This document shows positions 1 to 6,660 of a stretch of DNA of 64,000 nucleotides, piece after piece; positions within the stretch are counted from its first letter, which is position 1; every line of letters begins with the position of its first letter. Made by a program: the position numbers and the translations under genes. Source of the stretch: Armatimonadota bacterium (GTDB lineage: Bacteria > Armatimonadota > Fimbriimonadia > Fimbriimonadales > Fimbriimonadaceae); NCBI GenBank assembly GCA_020161505.1, contig JAIUNY010000006.1, forward strand, positions 114,608 to 178,607, in the 5' to 3' direction. The notes beneath the pieces were generated by a model, which did no database searches, had not been told where the DNA came from, and saw only the letters and a program-made list of their open reading frames with translations.

Positions 1-1
1 G

Positions 2-211
2 CGATTCCGTCGAGCGATGATCGGACACTACATCACGGCGGAGGCGAGCAAGGTTTCCGAATTCTACCATCCGTGCTTGCGGATGGATGGCACGGAAGTC
101 GAGCGGGACATCGCGGAAGGCGGCGGGTCGTGTGGCCAGTTCGTTGATCGCGATGGCGAGAAGGTTCTGGAGATGGTCGCCGCCACCCACTCCGGCCCCG
201 CGCATGAGTGA
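2..211 (+). CDS. C-terminal end of an unidentified protein (5' partial)
   Basis: The reading frame is open from the window edge to a TGA at 209-211, giving about 69 residues. An ATG at 17 exists but has no Shine-Dalgarno sequence or promoter in the 16 bases before it, so this is probably the tail of a longer gene. The residues are hydrophilic, have no membrane segment and match no motif I recognise. It lies 63 bp upstream of a GH4 glycosidase on the same strand, so it may belong to a sugar-utilisation operon; that is inference only. Confidence 0.5.
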   Translation, partial: RFRRAMIGHYITAEASKVSEFYHPCLRMDGTEVERDIAEGGGSCGQFVDRDGEKVLEMVAATHSGPAHE

Positions 212-274
212 GTTTCTACGGTACAGGGAAGCTCCCATCGATGAATTCTGGTGAGATAGGTCTCGGGTGACTGA

Positions 275-1771
275 ATGAAAATCGCGATTATTGGTGCCGG
301 GAGTGTGGGGTTTACGCGGACTTTGGTGCGCGATATCTTGACCGTCCCGGAGCTCCGGGAGACCCAGTTTGCATTGATGGACATCAACTTGCGCAATGCG
401 GAGATGGTCGCGCAGCTGCTGGACAAGGACATTAGCGCGGCAGGTTTCCCCGCCGAGCTTCATCTAACCACAGATCAACGGGAGGCGATTTCCGGCGCGA
501 ACTACGTGATCTGCTGCATCCGTCATGGAGGCCTCGAAGCCTTCGCCACCGACGTGGAGATCCCGCTCGCGTATGGGGTGGATCAATGCGTCGGCGATAC
601 GCTCGGCCCTGGGGGAATCATGTACGGTCAGCGGCACATTCCTGTGATCCTCAGCATCTGCAAGGACATCCGCGAGGTTGCCGAACCCGGCTGCTTGTTC
701 CTCAACTACAGCAATCCGATGGCGATGCTGACCTGGGCGGCGGCAAAACATGGCGGGGTGGATGTCGTCGGGCTCTGCCATGGGGTTCAGGGCGGGCACC
801 ATCTCATCGCTTCCGCCTTCGGGCTCAAGAAACAGGAGGTCGATGTCATCTGTGCAGGGATCAATCACCAGACGTGGTACGTGCAGATTCGGCACCAAGG
901 CAAGGATTTGACCGGCGAGCTTCTGGCGGCGATGGAGGCTCATCCGACGATCTCCCAGACCGAAAAGGTGCGGATCGACATGCTCCGGCGGTTCGGCTAC
1001 TTCAGCACCGAGAGCAATGGCCACTTGAGTGAATATGTGCCGTGGTACCGCAAGAGACCCGAGGACATCCCGCAATGGATCGACACCAGTTCCTGGATCA
1101 ATGGCGAAACGGGGGGGTATTTGCGGGTGTGCACCGAGGGGCGGAACTGGTTTGAACATGACTTCCCGAACTGGCTTGCAGAAGTTCCCTACGACTTTGC
1201 GCCAGAAAAGCGAAGCGAGGAGCATGGCTCCTTCATCATCGAAGGGCGCGAGACGGGCCGGGTCTACCGGGGCCACTTCAACCGAGTGAACTGCGGCACG
1301 ATTAGCAATCTGCCGAGCGACTGCATCATCGAGGCACCTGGCTATGTGGATGGGAATGGCATTCAGATGACGGTCGTGGGAGACTTGCCTCTCGGTTGCG
1401 CGGCGGTGTGCTCCGCCTCTGTTTCAGTGCAGCGACTCGCAGTCGAGGCGGCGATGCACGGCGATGTGGATCTGCTGAAGCAGGCGATGATGCTCGATCC
1501 TCTCACTGGGGCGGTGTGCGATCCCCGCCAGATTTGGCAGATGGCCGACGAGTTGCTTGTCGCTCAGGCCGAATGGCTGCCTCAGTATGCCGCCGAGATC
1601 CCGAATGCGAAGGCTCGGCTCGATCGGGGGCCTCTTGTTCCGACGAACCGGGAGAACCGCGGTGCGGTGAGAATCCACACGAAAACGGTGGAGGAAATGG
1701 AGCAAGGCCATTCCGCCGGGAAGGAGACAGCCGGGAAGTCCGACAAAGCAGGAATGACCTCGCCGAGCTAA
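275..1771 (+). CDS. Glycoside hydrolase family 4 (alpha-galactosidase/MelA-like)
   Basis: This is a 498-residue GH4 enzyme. The family cleaves alpha-glycosides (galactosides, glucosides or glucuronides) by an NAD- and Mn-dependent oxidation-elimination mechanism in the cytoplasm. The N-terminal Rossmann motif GAGSVGFT is at residues 7-14, NYSNPMA is at about 144-150, and the metal-site motifs CHGVQG (168-173) and GINHQ (195-199) provide the expected Cys and His ligands. Length fits the family. The CHGVQ and GINH motifs resemble MelA-type enzymes, but the exact sugar cannot be read from the sequence. No clear Shine-Dalgarno site precedes the ATG. The gene converges on the AAA+ ATPase with only 4 bp between stop codons. 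Confidence 0.88.
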   Translation: MKIAIIGAGSVGFTRTLVRDILTVPELRETQFALMDINLRNAEMVAQLLDKDISAAGFPAELHLTTDQREAISGANYVICCIRHGGLEAFATDVEIPLAYGVDQCVGDTLGPGGIMYGQRHIPVILSICKDIREVAEPGCLFLNYSNPMAMLTWAAAKHGGVDVVGLCHGVQGGHHLIASAFGLKKQEVDVICAGINHQTWYVQIRHQGKDLTGELLAAMEAHPTISQTEKVRIDMLRRFGYFSTESNGHLSEYVPWYRKRPEDIPQWIDTSSWINGETGGYLRVCTEGRNWFEHDFPNWLAEVPYDFAPEKRSEEHGSFIIEGRETGRVYRGHFNRVNCGTISNLPSDCIIEAPGYVDGNGIQMTVVGDLPLGCAAVCSASVSVQRLAVEAAMHGDVDLLKQAMMLDPLTGAVCDPRQIWQMADELLVAQAEWLPQYAAEIPNAKARLDRGPLVPTNRENRGAVRIHTKTVEEMEQGHSAGKETAGKSDKAGMTSPS

Positions 1772-1775
1772 CTCC

Positions 1776-2861
1776 TTAGCTTTGAAGCAAGGCGTAGAGT
1801 TCGGCGAGAGTGTAGTCGCCCCCGTGGCGTTCGGATTGCCGAATGCCGAGGCGCGAAGTCTTGGTCGGGAGTTCAGCCGTCGATCCCTTTGACGCGAGCC
1901 AGGCCTTGGCTTCTTCGGCGGTGAACTTGGCGAACTCAATATTCGCCAGGCATCGTCCCGGACGCACCGCGGCTTCGTTTAGCTTCTCAATGCCCATGTT
2001 GGCGGTGAACACAAACATGATGTTCAGACCTTGGCCGATCATCCCATCGAGAAGGTTGAGGAGGCGTCCGGTTTCCTGGCCGATCTTGCTCTTGGCGTCA
2101 GCGGCGAGGAATTCGTCAGCATCATCGAACAGGAAGACGGTGTAGCGCTTGTCGTTCGGTTCTTTATCGGGCGGAACCATATCCGGCTCTTCGGGAAGCA
2201 GGCCCATCATGTATTTGGGGGTGCGGAAAAACTCGTGGGGGTCGATGACGTAGATCGCGTGGCTCCACTCGTTCCAGCTTCGGATGAGAGATCGCAAGGC
2301 GTGGGTTTTGCCGGTTCCTGGAGGGCCGTTGAAGACGACGAGTCGCCCCGAGGCTCCGGGTCGGAGGCTCATCAGCCGCGCGAGTTCGGCCCGGGTCGGC
2401 TCGGGATAATTGGCGGCAAGATCGCTCCATTCGCCCGCTTCAATATCTCGGGTTCGGGTGCTCGGGTAGCCGCGCTCTTCGTGGGCAAAGGTGACCTTGA
2501 TATGGTCCTGCTTGGCCTCTTTGCTGACAAAGAACTTCTCAAACGCGATTCCGAGTTCTTGAGTGAGCTCGGGGTCTTGGGTGGCGACGGTGTAGCGGCT
2601 CCCGTTCAGGATCAGGCTGGCGTCGTCTCGCTCGGCAAAGAAGAGAATGTCCTTGCGGTAATGGTGCGTGTAAACGACCTCAAAGTTTTGCTCCGCAAGC
2701 CAGGCGAGGGCGTCGAGGCGTTGGAACTCTCCGGTCATGTAGTCTTCACGCTCGACGATGACGTCGAAGCGCTCGAGTGACGTGAAATAGAGCCCGTTTC
2801 CGATATCGGATCCGGTGCTGGTTTGGCTGAGATCAAAGTGCTTGGGAATCCCCTTCGGCAT
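1776..2861 (-). CDS. AAA+ family ATPase
   Basis: A 361-residue cytoplasmic ATPase with one AAA+ module. Walker A GPPGTGKT is at residues 179-186, Walker B TVFLFDDADE at 241-250, a sensor-1 Asn near 288 and an RPGR arginine-finger-like motif at 300-303. The N-terminal 150 residues form an unrecognised domain. AAA+ proteins remodel other proteins or DNA, but no partner is evident: neighbours are a GH4 glycosidase and mqnC. No Shine-Dalgarno sequence precedes the ATG. A -10-like TAAACT lies 7 nt upstream, suggesting a leaderless mRNA. The protein resembles the classic (AAA/Cdc48-like) clade more than MoxR or helicase clades, from its Walker motifs only. Confidence 0.82.
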   Translation of the reverse strand: MPKGIPKHFDLSQTSTGSDIGNGLYFTSLERFDVIVEREDYMTGEFQRLDALAWLAEQNFEVVYTHHYRKDILFFAERDDASLILNGSRYTVATQDPELTQELGIAFEKFFVSKEAKQDHIKVTFAHEERGYPSTRTRDIEAGEWSDLAANYPEPTRAELARLMSLRPGASGRLVVFNGPPGTGKTHALRSLIRSWNEWSHAIYVIDPHEFFRTPKYMMGLLPEEPDMVPPDKEPNDKRYTVFLFDDADEFLAADAKSKIGQETGRLLNLLDGMIGQGLNIMFVFTANMGIEKLNEAAVRPGRCLANIEFAKFTAEEAKAWLASKGSTAELPTKTSRLGIRQSERHGGDYTLAELYALLQS

Positions 2862-2868
2862 AGGATCT

Positions 2869-2874
2869 AGTTTA
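2869..2874 (-). promoter_or_regulatory. Putative -10 box of the AAA+ ATPase gene
   Basis: TAAACT on the minus strand ends 7 nt before the ATG, with no Shine-Dalgarno sequence between. No convincing -35 is visible. It fits the leaderless pattern seen at many genes in this window. Confidence 0.45.
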
Positions 2875-2979
2875 CGGGGAAGTTTCGCGGCGCGTTGCAG
2901 GGGCCCGGTGAATCTTGGGGGAGAAGTTGGGGAGGCCCAATTTTCAATGAAAAGTGAAAACTCGATTCGGGCGAGCGAG

Positions 2980-2985
2980 TAGAAT
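2980..2985 (+). promoter_or_regulatory. Putative -10 box of mqnC
   Basis: TAGAAT lies 10 nt before the ATG at 2996, without a Shine-Dalgarno sequence. It overlaps the alternative ATG at 2984, which argues for 2996 as the start. Confidence 0.4.
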
Positions 2986-2995
2986 GGCAGTAGCG

Positions 2996-4084
2996 ATGGC
3001 TTCCACGCTCACCCCCGATATCACGATTGAGACGATTGCCGACAAGGTCTATTCCGGCGAGCGGATCACGCCCGAGGACGCGATGTTCCTCTACCACCAC
3101 CCGAATCTGATCGATCTGGCGACTCTGGCGAACTATCGCCGGGAGCAGGCGACCGATCCGAACACGGTGACGTACATCATCGGGCGGATTCTGAATTACA
3201 CCAACGTTTGCTGGGTTCGGTGTAAGTTCTGCGCGTTTTATCGAGTGCCGAACCACACCGAAGGGTACACGCTGACGGATGAGGAGATTCTCGATAAGGT
3301 TCGCGACACGGTGGAGAAGGGCGGGGTTGAGATTCTGTTCCAGGGCGGACTGAATCCAAAGCTCAAGATTGATTACTACGAGCGCGTTTTCGGCCTGATC
3401 AAGGACAAGTATCCGGAGGTCATTCTGCATGCGCTGAGCCCGGCGGAGATCATCTACATTGCCCACATCAGCAAGCTGACACTGCGCGATTGTCTGGCGC
3501 GGCTCAAGGCGGTTGGTCTGCACTCGATTCCTGGTGCGGGCGGCGAGATTTTGGTCGACCGGGTGCGCAAGATCATTGCTCCGTACAAGGACACCACCGA
3601 TGAATGGCTGGAGTGCATGCGCACAGCGGCGAGTCTGGGGATTCGGAGCACGGCGAGCATGATGTTTGGCCACGTGGAGACGCTGGAGGATCGGGTGGAG
3701 CACTTGGGCCGGATCCGGGATTTGCAGGATGAATGCCAGCCCTTCCGCGCGTTCGTAACGTGGAACTTCCAGCCGGAAGAAACGAACCTGCCCATCGACA
3801 AGAAGGCGAGTGCGTTTGATTATCTTCGGACGGTCGCGGTGAGTCGTATCTTTCTCGATAACTTTGATAACTTGCAGCTTTCGATCTTGACCCAAGGGCC
3901 GAAGATCGCCCAGCTCGCTCTGCGGTATGGGGCGAACGATTTCGGTTCCACGATGATCGAGGAGAACGTCGTGAGCGCGGCGGGCAACAAGTTCATCCTG
4001 AGCAGCACGGAGTTCGAGCGGTTGATCGAGGATGCGGGATATCAGGCCCGGCGTCGGAATACTCGGTACGAGCTGCTGGGTTGA
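2996..4084 (+). CDS. mqnC: Cyclic dehypoxanthinyl futalosine synthase (radical SAM)
   Basis: MqnC cyclises dehypoxanthinyl futalosine in the futalosine route to menaquinone, using S-adenosylmethionine and a 4Fe-4S cluster. The radical-SAM motif C-x3-C-x2-C is visible as CWVRCKFC near residues 72-79. The GGLNPKLKIDYYE and HALSPAEI stretches and the 362-residue length fit the MqnC/CofH branch. MqnE is the main alternative, but the sequence around the cluster and the N-terminal TIADKVYSGERIT region favour MqnC. Starts are possible at 2954 (GTG), 2984 and 2996 (both ATG); I chose 2996 because a TAGAAT box sits 10 nt upstream. No other mqn gene is in the window. A strong hairpin follows the stop. 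Confidence 0.87.
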   Translation: MASTLTPDITIETIADKVYSGERITPEDAMFLYHHPNLIDLATLANYRREQATDPNTVTYIIGRILNYTNVCWVRCKFCAFYRVPNHTEGYTLTDEEILDKVRDTVEKGGVEILFQGGLNPKLKIDYYERVFGLIKDKYPEVILHALSPAEIIYIAHISKLTLRDCLARLKAVGLHSIPGAGGEILVDRVRKIIAPYKDTTDEWLECMRTAASLGIRSTASMMFGHVETLEDRVEHLGRIRDLQDECQPFRAFVTWNFQPEETNLPIDKKASAFDYLRTVAVSRIFLDNFDNLQLSILTQGPKIAQLALRYGANDFGSTMIEENVVSAAGNKFILSSTEFERLIEDAGYQARRRNTRYELLG

Positions 4085-4107
4085 TCAATTTAGGGAATCG
4101 CTACGAG

Positions 4108-4137
4108 GACGCCGCACCCTTTTCTGGGCGCGGCGTC
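4108..4137 (+). terminator. Hairpin downstream of mqnC
   Basis: An inverted repeat has perfect 8-bp arms GACGCCGC (4108-4115) and GCGGCGTC (4130-4137), plus an inner CCC/GGG pairing around a TTTTCT loop. There is no U-run after it, so intrinsic termination is likely weak or factor-assisted. Confidence 0.5.
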
Positions 4138-4160
4138 TCTGCATGAGTAGGAGGCTCTCG

Positions 4161-4196
4161 ATGATGAGAGCGTACGAACATGATCGGAACCCTTAG
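4161..4196 (+). CDS. Possible 11-codon upstream ORF overlapping the ferritin-like gene
   Basis: ATG at 4161 opens a frame of 11 codons ending at TAG 4194-4196. It has an excellent Shine-Dalgarno sequence, AGGAGG at 4149-4154, 6 nt upstream. It overlaps, in another frame, the ATG at 4180 of the ferritin-like gene, which has no good Shine-Dalgarno sequence of its own. It could therefore couple or gate translation of that gene. The peptide (MMRAYEHDRNP) is not recognisable. Confidence 0.35.
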   Translation: MMRAYEHDRNP

Positions 4197-4662
4197 TTTG
4201 GCGATGGTTCTGCTCACGCCTCCGGAATTTCCGAAGACGGTGGAGCAGGCGATTTTGGCGGCTTATGATGACGAATGCCGGGCGGAGCAGACTTACCTGG
4301 CGATCATGGCGGAGTTCGGCGAACGGAACCCGTTCAAGAACATCCGCCAAGCGGAAATTCGGCACCAGCAAAGCCTGATTCCGCACTTCAAGACTTACAA
4401 GCTCACTGTCCCCGAGAATCGTTATGCCCGTAAAGAAAAGGAATCGGAGGACTCCTGGCAAGCTCGTCTGGGAGTGCCGAAGACCTTCAAGGAGGCCCTG
4501 GCGGCGGGTCTTCAGGCGGAAAAGGATAACGTGAAGCTCTACGACGCGATCTTCAAGATCGACCTCACGCCGGAGTTGGAAGACACGTTCGAGCATCTCC
4601 GCTGGGCAAGCCAGGAGCGACATCTCCCGGCCTTCGAGCGGGCGTATCGAAACCAGAAATAG
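4180..4662 (+). CDS. Ferritin-like (DUF2202-type) protein, probably exported
   Basis: A 160-residue protein dominated by predicted helices with ferritin-like metal-ligand spacing: Glu32 and Glu36, an E-x2-H at 59-62, Glu114, and Glu146/His148. This suggests a four-helix bundle with a dinuclear metal site, as in the DUF2202 group; the physiological reaction of that group is not known to me. The first 13 residues are hydrophobic (MIGTLSLAMVLLT) and may act as a short signal peptide. A TGA in frame at 4165-4167 rules out a longer start. A better Shine-Dalgarno sequence belongs to the overlapping mini-ORF at 4161. Confidence 0.7.
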   Translation: MIGTLSLAMVLLTPPEFPKTVEQAILAAYDDECRAEQTYLAIMAEFGERNPFKNIRQAEIRHQQSLIPHFKTYKLTVPENRYARKEKESEDSWQARLGVPKTFKEALAAGLQAEKDNVKLYDAIFKIDLTPELEDTFEHLRWASQERHLPAFERAYRNQK

Positions 4663-4684
4663 GGTACGTTTTTGGTGGCATGGT

Positions 4685-4713
4685 TTCCTCCGGGGTGAGC
4701 TTCCCCGGAGGAA
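4685..4713 (+). promoter_or_regulatory. Hairpin sequestering the Shine-Dalgarno site of the next gene
   Basis: A perfect 11-bp inverted repeat pairs TTCCTCCGGGG (4685-4695) with CCCCGGAGGAA (4703-4713) around a 7-nt loop. The 3' arm contains GGAGGA (4707-4712), the Shine-Dalgarno sequence of the GTG start at 4720. There is no T-run, so translational masking is more likely than intrinsic termination. It could also attenuate read-through from the ferritin-like gene. Confidence 0.55.
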
Positions 4714-4719
4714 GCTTGA

Positions 4720-5175
4720 GTGGGGGCGACGGTGACTGTGGCAAGTTTGGGAGCATGGTTTTCGGAGGATGCGAGGCGCGATCGGTTCCGCCGGGCCAGA
4801 TTCGTGTTTTTGGGGCTTGGTGTTGCCTTCTTTCTCCTCGGCTTTTCGTACGCGGGATTTTTCTTCACGAACCGCAGAGTGCCGTTGGCGGAATGCGCGG
4901 TTTCCGCGCGGGGCACGGTGTTTGAGGTCTCTTGCCCGGGAGCAAAGGTGATGGGAATCTCGGCGGACAAGCTGGCTCAGGTGAGGCGTGGGGATCCGGT
5001 GATCTACGTCGATGGCTCGGGCCAGGGAAGAGTGCTGGTTCGACAAGTCGCGGTGAGCATCTTGCTGATTTCAGGGGTGCTGTTCGTCTTGTACTACAAC
5101 GGACAAAGATTGCAAAGAGACTTAGGCACCTGGCAGGAAGCAACTTACGGGGTCTCTGGTGATGAAGTCAGATGA
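4720..5175 (+). CDS. Small two-pass membrane protein, unknown function
   Basis: A 151-residue protein beginning at GTG, 7 nt after a GGAGGA Shine-Dalgarno sequence. Two hydrophobic segments (about residues 25-48 and 105-125) flank a roughly 55-residue extracytoplasmic loop with a Cys pair (residues about 59 and 72). The arrangement of TM, beta-rich loop and TM recalls DUF3592-like proteins, but I cannot assign it firmly. It opens a run of six small membrane proteins, and its ribosome-binding site lies inside a perfect hairpin. Confidence 0.6.
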   Translation: MGATVTVASLGAWFSEDARRDRFRRARFVFLGLGVAFFLLGFSYAGFFFTNRRVPLAECAVSARGTVFEVSCPGAKVMGISADKLAQVRRGDPVIYVDGSGQGRVLVRQVAVSILLISGVLFVLYYNGQRLQRDLGTWQEATYGVSGDEVR

Positions 5176-5215
5176 ATCCACGAGCGTTTGTCGGCCACGC
5201 TGAGGACAGTCTTCG

Positions 5216-5455
5216 GTGAAGCATTGGCGAAAGGGTAGGCGGAGGATCGGGTCTCTGAGGTTCGGGACGAAGCTGGAGCGGGCGGAGAGGTGGCTGACAG
5301 GCGGCCTCATGCTCCCGATGCTGTGGGGGCTTTTCCCCGTGAAGCCTCCGCTGTGGCTTGCGGTCATTCTTCTCATCATCTGGGTGATTCTGTTCGTGGC
5401 TTGGATCGTCGTGGCCATCAAGAGCCATTACGAAGTGCCCAAGGGGTGGTCGTGA
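5216..5455 (+). CDS. Small membrane protein (79 aa), unknown
   Basis: The GTG start has GAGGA 9 nt upstream. The N-terminal 25 residues are strongly basic (seven Arg/Lys in the first 11), followed by two hydrophobic stretches (about residues 31-42 and 46-68). Its TGA overlaps the next gene's GTG in the tetramer GTGA (5452-5455), a typical sign of translational coupling. No family is recognised. Confidence 0.55.
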   Translation: MKHWRKGRRRIGSLRFGTKLERAERWLTGGLMLPMLWGLFPVKPPLWLAVILLIIWVILFVAWIVVAIKSHYEVPKGWS

Positions 5456-5817
5456 TCTGGGTGGCAATCCTGGTTCTCTCGGGCTACCTCGGGGTCATGC
5501 TGGCGCTGAATCACGCCGTTGGACGGTTGATTTTCGCCAGCGACTCGCCGGGGCGGACGGCGTTGATTTGGGCTGGGGTCGTCTTCGTGCCTCTGGACGC
5601 TGTGCCGTTCTTGATCCTGGCCATCCTTCGACCAGTGAACTGGGTGGGCGTCGCTTTCGGACTGGTCGTTTTGCTTTTCGCCAGGGTCACGCTCTACTGG
5701 CCCTGGGAGGAAAGGGCGGCGATCTGGGCAAGTCGGATCGGGCAGGGTGCGGCGTTTTACTTCCTCATCTTTGTGCGATTTGCTCTGGTCATCCGGGAGG
5801 TAGAAGGCCTTGGGTGA
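5452..5817 (+). CDS. Membrane protein (121 aa), unknown
   Basis: It begins at the GTG within the GTGA overlap with the preceding gene; an open frame continues further upstream, but there it only shadows that gene. The product is very hydrophobic, with about four transmembrane segments: residues near 2-22, 38-58, 62-80 and 98-114. No motif is recognised. It overlaps the next gene by 8 bp, supporting one transcript for the cluster. Confidence 0.55.
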   Translation: MIWVAILVLSGYLGVMLALNHAVGRLIFASDSPGRTALIWAGVVFVPLDAVPFLILAILRPVNWVGVAFGLVVLLFARVTLYWPWEERAAIWASRIGQGAAFYFLIFVRFALVIREVEGLG

Positions 5818-6064
5818 CAGTCTTTGGCTTGCGGTGAGCTTGCTTTTGAATATCCTTGCGTTGCTCGGGCTTCGCGGGGCGCCGCCTTCGATTTGGAGAG
5901 TCGTCGGTTTCGGCTCTGTAGCATCGTGGGGATTGTTTGTCTTGATGGGGCAGCCGCTTTGGGCCGGACTGGCCACGCTGGTTACGTGCGCGATTGCGGT
6001 GGTAACTTTGTCATCGGCTGAGAGGGAAGCATGGGAAAGTGGAGGCAGTCAGCATTGGGAATAG
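5810..6064 (+). CDS. Small membrane protein (84 aa), TTG start
   Basis: TTG at 5810 is preceded by GGGAGG at 5795-5800, 9 nt away, and overlaps the end of the previous gene by 8 bp. Two or three hydrophobic segments span about residues 5-20, 30-45 and 50-66, followed by a short acidic tail. It overlaps the following gene by 34 bp in a different frame. No family is recognised. Confidence 0.5.
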   Translation: MGDSLWLAVSLLLNILALLGLRGAPPSIWRVVGFGSVASWGLFVLMGQPLWAGLATLVTCAIAVVTLSSAEREAWESGGSQHWE

Positions 6065-6327
6065 TTGTCGCGATTGTGTTTGCCGTCCTGGTGGGCATCG
6101 CGTCCTTTGCAGAGAGGGATTTGGTGAACGGGGCCCTGATCGCAGGGGTGATTGGGATCAACTTACTCCCGCTCGCCATCAAGAAAACGAGTGTGGGCAA
6201 GACACTCCTCCGCATTTTGCTGGCGATGGGGCTCGCCATTGTGATCCTCCTCCCGTTCTCCCATCCGGTCGTGCTGGCAATGAAAGTCTGCGCAGTTGAG
6301 GGGCTGGTGCGTGCGGTCGGAACTTGA
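6031..6327 (+). CDS. Small membrane protein (98 aa), unknown
   Basis: ATG at 6031 follows an AGGG-containing Shine-Dalgarno region and lies inside the 3' end of the previous gene. Three hydrophobic segments are visible: residues about 8-27, 34-50 and 60-80. It is probably translationally coupled to its neighbour. Function unknown. Confidence 0.5.
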   Translation: MGKWRQSALGIVVAIVFAVLVGIASFAERDLVNGALIAGVIGINLLPLAIKKTSVGKTLLRILLAMGLAIVILLPFSHPVVLAMKVCAVEGLVRAVGT

Positions 6328-6381
6328 GCCAATTGTTCTGCCTTGCTGTCCGGGGGATACAGTTGATCGGATGAGGCGGGC

Positions 6382-6594
6382 ATGACGCAAAGCCAATTCT
6401 TGATGTGCTGGATTCTGACCATCGCGCTGGTTCCCGTTGCGGCGATTCACATGAAGCGGTCGATTGGGCACTATCGCGATCAAGCAGGCATGAGAACCAC
6501 CGAGCAGTTGCTCTACATTTGGATGCTTGGCGTCCAGCTCTTACTGATGCTCGCGACGATTGGACTGCTCATACCCCGCGTCTTCCCGCGATGA
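6382..6594 (+). CDS. Small membrane protein (70 aa), unknown
   Basis: ATG with GAGG about 5 nt upstream. Two hydrophobic helices (residues about 6-22 and 44-66) flank a basic, polar loop. It is the last of the six small membrane-protein genes and lies 54 bp after the previous one. Confidence 0.5.
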   Translation: MTQSQFLMCWILTIALVPVAAIHMKRSIGHYRDQAGMRTTEQLLYIWMLGVQLLLMLATIGLLIPRVFPR

Positions 6595-6660
6595 TCCGTC
6601 CTCATCGGGAGGAATATTCTTCATCCCCTCTTAACACCCCAGGAGAATCGCTGGGGTAGC

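Noticed and set aside
464..1276. Long minus-strand frame opposite the GH4 gene
   Set aside because: Lies fully antisense to a gene with intact family motifs; the residue pattern is Arg/Pro-rich as expected for a shadow in GC-rich DNA.
2031..2780. 249-codon plus-strand frame opposite the AAA+ ATPase
   Set aside because: Antisense shadow of a gene with intact Walker motifs; no Shine-Dalgarno sequence or family match.
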